A stretch of DNA of 64,000 bases, from the NCBI GenBank assembly GCA_936432065.2, contig OW386286.2:266929987-266993986 (forward strand). The letters run 5' to 3'. The stretch comes from Rutpela maculata (Eukaryota > Arthropoda > Insecta > Coleoptera > Cerambycidae). This document shows, one piece after another, positions 33,958-45,975 of this stretch; the first letter of the stretch is position 1; each line of letters opens with the position of its first letter. The position numbers and the translations under genes were made by a program. The notes beneath the pieces are model-generated. The model was not told the origin of the DNA, searched no databases, and saw nothing but the letters and a program-made list of their open reading frames with translations.

Positions 33958-34832
33958 CCTTACCCCATACTTAGAAAGTTTGGAGACAAGGGATTTTTCG
34001 AGGTCTATGATTACGGATTTGACATCTAAAAATCGAAATTTAAAAGGGCAAATCCCATATGGCCGTTTTACCAACAATTTTCGCTTATTTTTAAATCGGC
34101 TCCCTAATTAATGCAATATTATTACTCGGCATGCTGTGGAACCCCTATATTCAGAATTTAACAACATTTTGATTTTTGGTTTTCGAATTACGGCCCACTT
34201 AAAATTGCCTATTTTAAACATTAAATAATCAATAAATTACGAATCTTTTTTCGAAAGAAAGTCATTCTTTATTTTCTCTTTAAATTCATTTTTTCTACCC
34301 CCCTATATCATCAATACCTTCAAAGTCGGTAATCCTTATAGCTCGAATAATTTACAGGTCTGATTACCCAAAATTTTTCAATGAAAATTCGTGACCTTCG
34401 AAATTTGAAAGTTTCGATGATGTGGTATAGTGGAAAAAGTGAATTTAAAGAGAAAATGAAGAATGACTTTTTTTCGAAAAAAAATTCGTTACCAATTTAT
34501 TGATTATTTAATGTTTAAAATAAGTAATTTTAAGTGGATCGTAATTCGAAAACCAAAAATCAAAATGTTGTTAAATTCTGGGTAAAGTGGTTCTACAGCA
34601 TGCTGATCAAAAATATTGCATTAGTTCTTCAACAAAAAATGCCTAATATGATTTCTCGAAAAATTGACCCTTTTTTTCTTAATAAAAATGCACGCCACTG
34701 ACTGAAATAAGTTTTGTCTTACTCAAAAAAGAAATATTAAAGATATTTGATAAAGATCCAAATTTGGTTGAAATTGGATGACCAATACCTAAGCTACGTA
34801 GGTGTTACCGTGAAAAGTGGGGCACACTGTAG
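33958..34832. mobile_element. TIR/foldback repeat, left end missing
   Basis: Inverted arms at about 34040-34313 and 34420-34660 share TTAATGCAATATT, GAATTTAACAACATTTTGATTT, AAATAATCAATAAATT, AGAAAGTCATTCTT and GATGATGTGGTATAG (inverse). The right end reads GTGAAAAGTGGGGCACACTG followed by TA, again the CAGTGTG type. The left terminus is absent at the junction with the LINE. Confidence 0.7.
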
Positions 34833-35183
34833 AAAAAAATAAATGTTATATTATATATGGTTGGAAAGGAAATAGTCTGCTATAAAAATGTATTTTTATG
34901 ATATTTTTATAAAATCAATTGTTTTCTAGAAAATAGCCAAAGTATGAAAACGGGTAAATTTAGGCAAAAAAGGGGATTGCGGAAGGAGGACTTTTCAGGA
35001 CTTTTAGGGACCCACAGGGAGTAACTGAACCAAAAATTAGCTCCCCATTTTTTTTCCTGAATTTAGGAAAAATATTGCATAGATTGACTGGGGTTATAAT
35101 ACAGTAATTTGCTTGTATAAGTTCCAAATGATAAAATAAAAAAAGCAGACGTACATGTATACCCACCGATATTGTCAGTACCG
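34833..35183. other. No gene recognised
   Basis: AT-rich sequence. It may include the body of a SINE whose tRNA-like head is at 35184-35271. Confidence 0.4.
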
Positions 35184-35271
35184 GGGTTGGAGCTCGAATC
35201 CAGTACACGATAGACAATGTGACTAGCATATTCACCACACAATATGCTTTAGCCGACTAAGCTACCATCCC
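35184..35271 (-). tRNA. tRNA-like structure with long variable arm (pseudogene or SINE head)
   Basis: On the minus strand, GGGATGG pairs with CCAACCC at the other end (six of seven pairs). The A box TAGCTTAGTCGG includes a GCTT/AAGC D stem. The next hairpin has ATATT/AATAT with an 8-base loop GTGTGGTG. A long variable region follows, then the B box GGATTCGAGCTCC in a TGGA/TCCA T stem. The 88-base length and long variable arm fit a class II (Ser/Leu-type) tRNA fold, but the anticodon loop is one base too long and the amino acid cannot be assigned. A decayed tRNA or tRNA-derived SINE is most likely. Confidence 0.5.
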
Positions 35272-35830
35272 AGTAGCCGGTAGTTCAATAGGCTAGTTTT
35301 TTATAATATTTCAAAATGTATAACTTTATTTTTCTATTTAAATTCTCTAACTTTCTTTACAGACCAAACTAAAACATGTGTATTTGATGCTACACTCGAC
35401 TCCCCTTGCAATAACAAACATTATATAAGCTCTTCACAGAAAGATTTAATATTCACAAGCAATGGTACATAAAATATTCTAGAAGGTCCTTGGAGACCAA
35501 ACAATAAACAATATTTTACAAGAGTAATATTCACGGACATAAAACAAATTTCTTACTATACATTTTTAATGCCAATATAAGTCTGTTATATTTTTCAATT
35601 TAAACTTATTCTAGTTCACATATTATTTTTTCTTAATTAATCATTCGTCTCTATAACATGCCTTGGAAGTAGTTTCCAGAAATATCAATAATTTTACATC
35701 GAAAAATGGTTAAGTATAAATATTCGACGTATGACAGGGCGTTACACATAAGACATTTAATCGACCCCAGATATATTTAAAGGGTCTAGCAGGATAAGAT
35801 AGGGCCAGCGACCCCAGAGAGGGTATTTTC
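35272..35830. other. No gene recognised
   Basis: AT-rich unassigned sequence between the tRNA-like piece and the next inverted-repeat element. Confidence 0.4.
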
Positions 35831-37944
35831 AAAATAACTTGTGTTATGTTATGACATTGGTGAGTAATAAAGTTACTATTGACACAAATTCAGCCTTTGA
35901 TCTTCCTGCGTTCTCTGAAAATATTATTACTTATTTATATGGCCTCTAAAAAGAATGTCTAAAAATTCATAAAAAACATCTATATAATTTTCTGACTATA
36001 TAGTTTTTTTGACCAGCCGGTAGGTGGCGCATTGACAACCGCATACGAGTGTTGAATGCGGATTAAGTATACGTCAAGTTGGACTCTTTATTAGGGCGTT
36101 CATTGTTTCTTTATTACCTTTTTCCCCCGATTTTCCTTGCAATTTTAATCTAGGGGTAGTTTCCGCCATTCTATAGGGGTAGATTTTGAGCATCGCATCG
36201 AAACTATTGCAGTTACTCACTCTTTCTAAAAAAACTGGGCATCGTAAGCTTTTTTTACAATCACTGCATTTTTTAAGTTTCCTGTTGTATAAGGGGTAGT
36301 TTTCACCCACTCATGGGGGTGATTTTCAATGGAAAGTAGTGTTTATGCGTTATATACTTGAATGTTTATATTTAATTCGATTTATTCAGATTTAAGACCA
36401 TTCGTGGAGCGTTAAGTCATTTTTACCATGTTTAGGGAGTGCTTTTTAGCGCTAGGGGTTGATTTTGGGGGTGTACGATTTTTTTTTGACCTCGGATTCG
36501 AATTCAGCGTCGAAAATTACATAGGGATACAGTTGTCTCGATAGCAGTTTTTTTTTTGTGGGGCTGTGTAATTTACCATAATATATAGGCTAGAGCGGGT
36601 ATTATTGAAAATTATTTTATTCAAGAACTATTGCAGCTAAACTAATAAAACGAAGACTCGTTGTTAGATAATTCATTGTTCTATACTATATATTTTTTGT
36701 AGAATTTTTCATCTATATTTACTGTTTAAAAAATAAAAAATAAAAAATGTTTATCTTTTTTTTTATAGTTCACACAGAGGTGCAATCACAGAAAAAATAT
36801 ATAATGTAGCTTACTATGTCTAGTATTATCACCAAAAAGTGCATTAATCCGTGAATTTCCGTTAATTTTTCAATAAAAAAAATAAATAAATAAAAAAAAA
36901 ATTCCATTTTTAAGATATAACTTGCGTTTTCTCCCGCAAAATCTATTCTTTTTTAAAATTGTAGCTCACAGTGCATTTTAATGCAACAGTGTAATCAAAA
37001 CACATCTAATATTTATAGAAAAAAGCCGCGCCCAACATATTAAACCTGGAAGTAAGATCAAAGCATATCAACAGAAAAACTTAACACATTTACATTGATT
37101 ATATACCTATTATATACCTAATGGAACGACAATTCAAAGCCTATGCCGATATTGCTGCGACTGTCCCAATAGCATAAGAACGGTAGGATGCTGTTCACAT
37201 ATAGCCGCAGCCGTATATTACTTGTCTCATGCCCCACATCTTTCCTGCATAGTACGTCCAGTAGAAGTTTTATCTAATATATTTACATCAGAAAATATTC
37301 ACGTAGTTATTCATGAGGGTAGCGACGAAGATTAATTATATTGTAATAATTAATAATTTGTATCGTAATAAATAATATTTTCGTGGACTTTACTTTTATC
37401 TATACTGCATCTTTCTTATTCTTAACGTAAATAATAACTGCAATTCAGAGCATTTACTCTATTTATTTAAATTACAAACACATAACTACCTACTTGTTTA
37501 TATATTTATGAGCAAGTTTATATTAAAAAGAGATGTAAAGTAGTAAGTACTCCAGGGCGGTCATAACGAGCTTTTATTTTTTTAAGAAGGATGCACTTTA
37601 TGGTGATAATACTAGACATAGTAAGCTACATTATATATTTTTTCTGTGATTGTATTGTGAATTATGAAAAAAAAAAATAAGAATTTATTATTTTTTATTT
37701 TTTTAAATAGTAAATTTAGTTGAAAAGTTCTACAAAAAATATATAACATAGAACAATGTATTATCTAACAAAGAGTTTGCGTTTTATTAGTTTAGCTGCA
37801 ATAGTTTTTGAATAAAATAATTTTCAGTAATCCCGTTCTAGCCTATAAATGGTCAATTATCTCAAGAACGCAGGAAGATCAGAGACTGAATTTGTGTCAA
37901 TGGTAACTTTATTACTCACCGATGTCATAACACAAGTTATTTTG
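35831..37944. mobile_element. Long inverted-repeat element with an insertion in one arm
   Basis: The outer arms (35831-35925 and 37861-37944) are inverted: AAAATAACTTGTGTTATG, GTGAGTAATAAAGTTAC, TTGACACAAATTCAG, GATCTTCCTGCGTTCT. The inner arms (about 36584-36850 and 37588-37853) are also inverted: ATAGGCTAGAGCGGG, GCAGCTAAACTAATAAAACG, GTAGCTTACTATGTCTAGTA, TCACCA. In the right arm the two parts are contiguous. In the left they are separated by about 650 bp (35926-36583) containing AGGGGTAGTTTTCACCC-type sequence. No coding frame. Confidence 0.8.
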
Positions 37945-38834
37945 CTAGACTCTTTATATTATACTATTTCGGATATATTTCTAGTTACGTGAAATTATAA
38001 AGCATTGACTCAAACAACGATGGTTTATGGGAAAAGAAACATTCAAATAAAAATAGACCACGCGGTCTAATAATGAATATTCTTAATGGTATGTGTTTAA
38101 TGCTATAAGACAACCACATTGTCACTATTTAAACAAAAGTTGAACTAGTATTTATTTTTATTGGCACAAAAAGATCATTTTGCAAAAAAATATAAACGTG
38201 TTTCCTGTAGCCGCAAACATAAATAATACACAGTATATGTTATTTTAACAAATAACATAAAATTAATACATGCAGTTTTTAATAAGTACATCGGTGAGTA
38301 ACAAACTATTCTTAATTGACTTAATTTTAGAGCAATTAAAAACAGAACACGCATTTTTTAAAGACTATTCTTATGAAAACGTTTTACTTAAAGGAATTTT
38401 TAATTACTTTTACTTAAAAATCTAATCTCTTTAATGCTCGGTGTTTTAGTTAGCAGAGACGCATAATTAATATCAGACTTACATATTAAATGGAATTTCT
38501 AACATAATTATTAACGCTAACGTAAAACGCAATACGTACAGTGTATAAGGTGGCACAGTGACAAAATCAGTTTCCACGATTTGCCACAAAACGTATATAT
38601 GAAATTTTACATCACAATTCTACTTTTATACAGTGTATATAAGAATTGAGGCATACGGGCTCATTTACCAATTTTTTTCTATTGCACAGTTTGGAAATTT
38701 GTTTCAATTAGTAGATGCACAAAAAGTACGCTGTAGTGAAGTTGCGTGTTGATTTCATTAGCGGTCCAAGGTTTTTGTGTGGGACCTGTGGAAAGAAACA
38801 TGAAAGTTCAGGTACATCAGACACGACTTTTGTT
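37945..38834. other. No gene recognised
   Basis: AT-rich unassigned sequence upstream (plus strand) of a LINE 3' end. Confidence 0.4.
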
Positions 38835-40540
38835 AATTAGATTAGATTAGATTAGATTTGAAGGAGCTGGCTGATTGGCCACCGCGACCTCCGTGGATTT
38901 ATTGCAGCACTCCATGTCTAATTTTACTTAGAGATCCTTATCCAACTTTGTCTTTTGTATAAGGCTCCATAGCCTTGATAAGGGCTCCTTGGTATAGCTA
39001 TCTGCCCTTGGTTTCTCTTCGCCAAGTAGCTGGAACCTCAGTCTGGCTAGGCCTTCGCAATGGCACAGCACATGTACTGAGGTTTCCTCTTCCTCTTGAC
39101 AGAATCTGCATAATGCATCCTCTGCCAGGCCCATTAGACTCATATGTCTATTAAGCCTACAATGTCCAGTTAGAAGACCTACCATTATCCTAATGGCCTT
39201 TCCATTTTGGGGTAGTAGGTCTTCCGTGAATTTTACCGATCGTTCTTTAATGAACCTTTTGGTCTGTTTTTGTTGTGGGAAATTCTTTCACCACTCTAGA
39301 GATTTATTTTGTACCCATTCATTAATAGCTGTTCGTATGCGTGGCTTCACACCGCAAAAGGGTTCGGGTCCTGACAGGTTTACAGTTCCTTGCCCCACTA
39401 TTTCCTTTGCACACCACTGTATGCGGCCACTTCAGCCTGAAATATTGTAGCGTGTATTCTTAGACTTATCGGGATTTTCGTTTTCGACCGTATTCCGTAA
39501 ATACCAGTTCCGACTCCCTGTTCTGTCTTGGAGCCGTCCGTATACCAGATCGTTTGCGCAGATATTGGAGAACTGTTTTTCCAGTCCTCTCTATCTGGTA
39601 TTTTGATTTGAAAGTTTTTGTAGAAGTTATACTTTGGGACCATAGTGTCCTTGGGCATTCCCAAAATTGGATCCGCCTTCTGCTCTGAGTATAACTTTTG
39701 GTGCTCTGTTCCGTGTTGTTGCATTATGGGCGTTGTGCCTTGCATTAGCCTGTTTACCGCTGAACGAGCTTCCCCTTGGATAAATATGTGTAGTGGTGTC
39801 AGGTCTAAAAGGACTTCAATGCAGCCATGGGAACAGTTTTTATGGCTCCAGTGAGCAAGACCTTTGTACGCCACTTAATAGCCTTATTGCTCCAGGCTGC
39901 AGTGTCTTGGACTACCATACCACCGATCCATAGGCTATTATGGGTATTACAACCAAGGGAGTTTTAGGTCTCCCAAGGCTCTTTACCGTGTAAAGGTGAC
40001 GACTGCAGTTTTGTGAGGATTTCAGGAAAGTCCTCCCTCACTACACCACCTGTCGACAATGTTTAGGGCTCTTTGTGAACGCTCTGATACGTGTTCGCAA
40101 ATCGCTTCTTGACTACTATCGCTAGATCGTTAGCATATCCTAGGCAGTAAAAGCCTCCTGCGAAAATTTTTCAGAGGAGTTCATCAACAAGGGTTGCCCA
40201 CAGCAGTGGAGATAATACCCCTCCTTGAGGGCAGCCTGTACTCACTTTTGCCTTAATGGTAACCTCGCCTAGATTGGATACTATTATCCTCTTTTCTAAG
40301 CTGGATTTAATCTACTGGCAGAGTACTGTTGGGACTACTCTATTTAACAAAGCATTCGTTAAAAATTGCGTTGTCGCGTTATTAAACGCCCCTTCTATAT
40401 CTAGAAATGTTGCCACTGCCATTTTTTTGTCACCTAATGACTTTGTCACTAGCCTATTTAAATCATCCAGCGCAAGGTCTGTTGACTTTCCCAGCTGGTA
40501 TCCACATTGGCGCTTACTAAGGGGGTTTCCCTTTCCCTTT
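38835..40540 (-). pseudogene. I/R1-like LINE: RT, RNase H and zinc-knuckle remnant with ATTAG tail
   Basis: Reading the minus strand from about 40540: KMAVATFLDIEGAFNN (RT finger/palm with the first Asp), KVSTGCPQGGVLSPLLW, GYANDLAIVVKK (YADD box altered to YAND), then from about 39580 IWYTDGSKTEQGVGTGIYG (RNase H with first Asp), then GLLTGHCRLNRHMSLMG and CRFCQEEEETSVHVLCHC (Cys/His knuckle). Several frameshifts and stops separate the pieces. The 3' end carries TTAGA repeats at 38835-38858. The domain order and tail fit I-superfamily LINEs. It is about 1.7 kb, 5'-truncated and catalytically dead. Confidence 0.88.
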
Positions 40541-41009
40541 TGTTAATACTGGAATTTCAGATTCTAACTTGTCTTAATATTACTCTAAAATTTCAAATGG
40601 TTCAAAATCCAGGTGAAAAGCTTCAACTTTTGTTGCCTTCAGCCCCTAAGAGAGAAGTTTATTACACTTACACAGTAATTACTTTATTACAGAAATAAAA
40701 GGTTTAAAATAACTTGATACTGACATCTTCATAGATAGAGCTGTCACAAGGTCATATAATAACCAGAGAACATCTTATAATTATTCCTCTTGCTGCAAGT
40801 GAACATCATAAATGGCTTGATGTTGCTTAGATCTGGAATAGTACACAGCAATGGATCATAGCATATGAGAGACTCGGAGGAAGAGACGCTTAGTGCCACA
40901 TCATCGAGATTATTATACATGGCCCGTATGGACTTTGTAGTGAAGCAAAGAAAACAAATAGCACATAGGTAGGTTGCTGCTGGCCCAAAACTTCGTGCAG
41001 CGCAGTCTA

Positions 41010-41203
41010 AGTCTTTTATTGGTGATAATTTCATTTTAATTCATGATAATGTTCGAAATCATGTTAATATGGCACGTCAATATCCAGAGAAAGTTGAAAT
41101 ATTAGCAATTAACATTACCATCGAGAAGCTCCATTTAACTCCAATCGACTATTTATGGTACTTCTTGGGAATGCATCACAACTTCCTTTTGACCGTTTAT
41201 GAG
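41010..41203 (+). pseudogene. Tc1-like transposase catalytic-domain fragment
   Basis: The open frame reads SFIGDNFILIHDNVRNHVN, then EVEI-like KVEILAIN and LTPIDYLWYFLG. This matches the second Asp motif (NFxxxHDNxxxH) and the final motif (DLNPIEHLW) of Tc1-type DDE transposases. The final acidic residue is D rather than the usual E and the preceding SPDLN is degraded. The first Asp region is not recognisable upstream and no TIRs were found, so it is a small relic. Confidence 0.65.
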
Positions 41204-41469
41204 TTCACACATAAAGCTGTGTTCATTACTTCCCTAAACATTTTGAAGATTTGTATAGTAACAGCAATAATAAAAATTGTCACAAAAAATAGCCCTCCAA
41301 AGAAAAAAGCATGTTATCTATCTTATAGATTTTTTCATTTTTCAGTAAATTAAGTGTGCTTTGGTTGTTTATAGTAATTAATATCGAAAAATGTTAATGC
41401 AACTATAAGATTTGAAAGGGTGCTGATAAGTCTACTGAAAGAAAGCGACGTCATTGAAATTTCTCCTTC

Positions 41470-41870
41470 TCAGGATTCATCTTTGAAGAACTGCGATGAT
41501 ACTACAACGTCCTCGATTTATTGTGTTCTCCCTGTGCCAATAATTTACTGTGACTGGGCGAGAGTTGATTTTTTCCGGGTCTATTTGTAAATATTGTATC
41601 ATCTTCGGGCCAGCCTCTCGACATAATTATGATGTAAACTACCGATTCTGGTTCCTTTCCACATAGTTTGCAGTCTGAATCGCCTTCGATTTTCCGATTG
41701 CGAGCAGATGCAACTTTGTAGAAAAGTGCCCTGTTAGAAGCCCAGTTATTATTTCAACGGCAACCTGTTCTTTGAGAATAGTTCTTCTGTTTGTTGGCCA
41801 TGGTTCATACCAGTTTGGAAGATACCTTATTAGACGCTAATGCTTTTAATATATTCTCCACTAGCATTCT
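41470..41870 (-). pseudogene. LINE C-terminal zinc-knuckle remnant
   Basis: On the minus strand, pieces read MANKQKN, VEIITGLLTGHF-like and LLAIG, then KLCGKEPES with a following loosely conserved stretch. This mirrors the GLLTGHCRLNRHMSLMG and CRFCQEEEETS part of the LINE at 38928-39185. Frames shift repeatedly. It is probably an older, divergent member of the same clade. Confidence 0.5.
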
Positions 41871-42892
41871 TGCTTACACATTGAAGTATAACCAGAATCT
41901 CTATCTGGAATACAGTGTAGTAAAGTTCAAGAGAAAGATTTATACCTGCTTTTGGTCTTTCTTCATCTATTCCTGATCCAATTCTGGTTTCCTTCCTATC
42001 AGATTAGTTCTTTATGCGATATATGGGGAGCTGCTGTCGACCAATCCTTCCTATCTTCAATTACTATTGATGATTTCCAGTCTTTATTAAATTTAGTACA
42101 AATATGAAACAAACACAATAGTAATATTGACAATCAATCGGAATTTACCAGATACATTCTAACTAATATAAAAATATATATAAAATATCAGTAGACAAGT
42201 AGACCACCCTGTCGGTTACTGTTTTGCTAGTAAGGCTAAGAAATATTATAAAGGCTCTTTATCAAATGTGCGTAAACTTTTATCAACCATCGTATATGCA
42301 TATAACATATGAACTGTATCAAACAAATCATACCTACTCCACACGCATACCCCGTTGATTTAATATCGTAATAATATAGAAACTATTTTAGATAAGGATC
42401 GAAGCTGAAAAGCTTAGTTGCTTAGAAAGCGCAACGAAATAATAGTTTCAGTAAATATAAACCGGTATTTTAGATATAAGTAACAATGTTATAGAAATAC
42501 TGGAAATTAAGGCGTTGCTGAAAAAACAGCACTATTATAATTATTGTAATGATTTTAATACACTTATTTTCTCAATTTTATTTCTTTAAATTCAACAGGA
42601 AAATCCCAACAGAGTAATATTATAGAACATAAATAAATACACACAAGGAACAAAAAGTAACATGAATTTCAAATATAATAAAAGATTAAGTTAATAAAAA
42701 TCACTCGAATACGTAACACCAATACAATACAAAAATGGCTAGTTTTACGAACATAGTTAAGCCGAGTTAAGCCTCAAGAGTAAAAAATACAAAAGAAAGT
42801 ATAAATAATAAAAAGTTGATAAATATAAAACATGCTATTTGCTGTTCATAAAAATTACGTACTTAAAGATATAAACAACTGTCTTTTCAATT
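41871..42892. other. No gene recognised
   Basis: AT-rich unassigned sequence. Confidence 0.4.
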
Positions 42893-43350
42893 ACTCCCAC
42901 ATCCACGAAATGGAGTGGAACTATAGTAATGGTAAAAATTGATTTTTTTTTTAAATAGGCTACTGTCATGAAAAGTCCAGATTTTAAGTTTGAACAAAAA
43001 ATCTGTCTGTCTGTCGGTCTGATTGTCTATAACTTTTTCTGTGCGAACAAATACTCTGGAACGGTTGACCTGAAATTTGGTACACCTATATATTATAACG
43101 AAATCTGAAACTAAACTATATTTTAATGTTATTCCGTTGAAGGGTTTGAGTGGTAAATAGCTGTAAATAAGTAAAGCAAGCAAGTCCATAAAATTAGGAT
43201 TTAGTATATGTTCGAGAAGCTGATGCCTAAAATTTTTTTGACAATCAGCCACCCCCATCCCATTATTAAAGGGGTTTAAAAATAATAATGCGATTTAGTG
43301 TGTGTACAAGAACCAAAGGCCTCACATTTTTTTTTGGCATCAGCCACTCC
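42893..43350 (-). mobile_element. Family A repeat, reverse orientation, diverged
   Basis: In reverse order: CTCCCACATCCACGAAATGG, GAAAAGTCCAGATTTTAAG, CTGTCTGTCTGTCGGTCTG, GAAATTTGGTACAC, TTATTCCGTTGAAGGGTTTG, GAGAAGCTGATGCC, CACCCCCATCCCATTATTAA. More mutated than the 9637 and 62400 copies. Confidence 0.65.
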
Positions 43351-43772
43351 AGTAAGGGAGCCAGTGACACTTTTAGTTGTGTAACGGTTCATTTTCAATC
43401 TCTGAAGATCACTGTTTTAGTTCATCTTTATTACAATTTGCATATTTTTCGTCATAAAAATATTTTAAGTCCGACCCTGTAGTACTAGAGCTTTCGGTAA
43501 GAATTTTAACCCTGTGGAGCCTCCGCGCGAGGAAAGAAAGAATATCTCAGTTTAGGCAGTCCCCAGCTCATCTATTTGTAGTGTGAAATTATTAAATAAG
43601 AGTAAGAATTTGTCTAATTGTTTTGAGTTTTGATAGTTATCGGTAGAATCACTGCTGGATTACCCTATACGCTCATTACGCACGTACGTAAGCGGCAGAT
43701 TTTTAGGCAAAATCAGAATAATAAAAATTCGCTCGACTGTACATCTTGCACTTATAACTTTGTAACTTGTAT

Positions 43773-43893
43773 AGTAAACCTCGGATTTAACAGACACTCA
43801 AAAAATGCCGGCGCCTTTGATCCATCAAACACGCCGCATCGCAAAGCAAAGATACCGACATTTTTTGAGTGCCTGTTAAATCCGAGGTTTACT
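43773..43893. repeat. Short palindromic MITE-like repeat, ~120 bp
   Basis: AGTAAACCTCGGATTTAACA with GACACTCAAAAAATG is mirrored by CATTTTTTGAGTGCC with TGTTAAATCCGAGGTTTACT. Arms are about 36 bp with a 50-bp centre rich in CGCC/GCAAAG. It could form a strong hairpin. Confidence 0.85.
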
Positions 43894-44829
43894 TTAACAT
43901 ATGAATGGACATAATTTACTATGCCGCTATCGGTTATCGGGTACCGACCATCAAGGCGGCGCCGCGGTAAGTTCTTTTGACCTAACTGTCAAATGCCTGC
44001 TGGTTTCCGGTTTCCCTAATATTATATACATATATTATCAGAGGTGGAAATTTTAGGTTTGCGTAAAGGGGCAAATACTTTAATCCGTCACTGGGTAGAA
44101 TATGATTAGAAATAGACAATCTGGGAACTACTGATAGAATTTGATTACATAGTTACCATTTAGTGAGTGTATTTGGATTGGCAGCACAAGCTTTTGACGA
44201 TGAAATAGATTATTGTGAATATATAGTGAATATGTCGATTTCCTGCATTTACTGTAAGTAAATAAACATTGCGGCCAACTGCGAATTGCAGTTTATAAGA
44301 GCTAAATTTTCTTGATTTTCTTCATATATTTTAGCCGTTTTGACGGCAGCTTAAGCGTTTTTCAGCTGTTGAATATTGAGGTATTTGTTTTTGAGTCCCA
44401 TTTGTGTATGGGCTTGTTATACGTTTTACAAGTGTCTTCCATTTAACGAGGTAAACAGTATTGCTTTCGCGAGTGCGTCGTACTTTTCCCTAAAAAGGAA
44501 TGAACAATAAAAATTAATTTCTTGTCTGGATGTAGCATTATAACTAATTTCACTTACTAATTCAGGTGAATCGATACTTTCCAATAACAGTTTGTATAAA
44601 AATAGTAAAAGCTCATTACACCTCTATTTATATTGGTTAATATATCCATACTCATATTCATTCTTAGTAAAAATGAGTTTATAACCTATGTAACGAAGAA
44701 ACATATTGTGTACTTTTTCATCAGTATTTGCATCAACATTATACCGTGCGTGTAATTTCCCGTTAGGCATGGACATCCACGTAGCGCGATAGATATGACA
44801 ACATAGTTGCCGTAAATTCCTCCGTCGAG
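43894..44829. other. No gene recognised
   Basis: Unassigned, with a GC-richer patch (GGCGGCGCCGCGG) near 43954. Confidence 0.4.
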
Positions 44830-45045
44830 CGGAGCATTCCAGCCTGTTTTTTCATTTTAGCCAGCTGGCACGCGCGATGTTGTAATTTTACTCCCGATGC
44901 CTAGCGTTCGGCTACACACACGGTAGTATGGTTCCAAACTACGGAACAGTATTCAAGCGATGAGCGGTCCAATGAGCAGTAGATTAATTTCAAAGTTGGA
45001 ACACTAATAAAATGGGTAGATAGTAAAATAAAACCTTGTAGTTCT
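44830..45045 (-). pseudogene. LINE reverse-transcriptase C-terminal fragment
   Basis: The minus-strand frame reads PTLKLIYCSLDRSSLEYCSV, then VWNHTTVCVAER before a stop. The LYxSLVRSxLEYCSxVWNP pattern marks the thumb region following the polymerase domain of jockey/R1-like LINEs. Upstream residues continue in another frame. It is a short relic. Confidence 0.65.
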
Positions 45046-45212
45046 ACAGCCAGTTGGGTTCTTGCTTACGTCATCAGCGCAAGACTTCAAAGTGGCACGC
45101 AATTACGTGCTATGGCTGGTGCGCTAGGAAGCAACATGTCATCAGAGATGGAAAGAATACGAGTGAAGTTACGTCATTAGCTCAGGGCAAAATTTTTGAT
45201 ACTTTGTATATA

Positions 45213-45973
45213 CAGGGTGCGCCACTTAAAACTCCCCAGGCTTGTAACTTTCTTATTTTTTAAGCGACGACCATGCTGGGCACATCAAATTGTAGATATT
45301 TTTAAGGCATTGTATGTACAGAGTGATTAAAAAAAATTAGAAAAAATTGTTCAGAAAGAAAACGTAATTTCCTTGAATATTTTTTTACCTCATCCTGTAC
45401 ATGAACTGCGTTAATGTTTTCTTATAAAGGTTTTAATTAGCTTCAATTTATGTTATTACGTCATAGTCGAGATTCTTTTTGGCTTTAGAGAAAGAAATTA
45501 AAAACATTCCTTCCGATTCCAAACTAATTTTTTTTAAAATAACTGAAAAAATGTAAATAATAATTGTATGCTTTATTTGTAAAAGACACATCACAAACAA
45601 TACTCAACGTAACAAAACAGCAACAAGAACCAAAAGAAATAAATATTTTTAAAAACAAACTTTATTAAAATGTACTAAATAATAGGAAATTGCAAAATTT
45701 TTATTTACATTTTTTTTTAATAACATAAATTGAAGCTAATTAAAAACTTTATAAGAAATCATTAACACATTTCATGTACAAGGTGAGGTAAAAAAATATT
45801 CAAAGAAATTAAGTTTCCTTTCTTAACAATTTTTTCAAAAATTTTTTTTTCAAATCACTCTGTATGCATGTTTAAAGGCTTTAAAAATGTCTACAATTTG
45901 ATGTGCCCAACATGGTCATCGCTTGAAAAATAAAAAAGTTACAAGTCTGGGAAGTTTTAAGTGGCGCACCCTG
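45213..45973. mobile_element. TA-inserting TIR element, 761 bp, complete
   Basis: Ends CAGGGTGCGCCACTTAAAAC and its inverse, each next to TA (45211-45212, 45974-45975). Inverted arms of about 245 bp share CAGGCTTGTAACTTTCTTAT, GCGACGACCATG, AATCACTCTGTA-type words, CCTTGAATATTTTTTTACCT and GAAGCTAATTAAAA. No coding centre. The same family occupies 1-300. Confidence 0.92.
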
Positions 45974-45975
45974 TA

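Noticed and set aside
42887..43258. 123-codon minus-strand frame
   Set aside because: It falls wholly inside a family A copy; the peptide derives from the GACAGACAG region.
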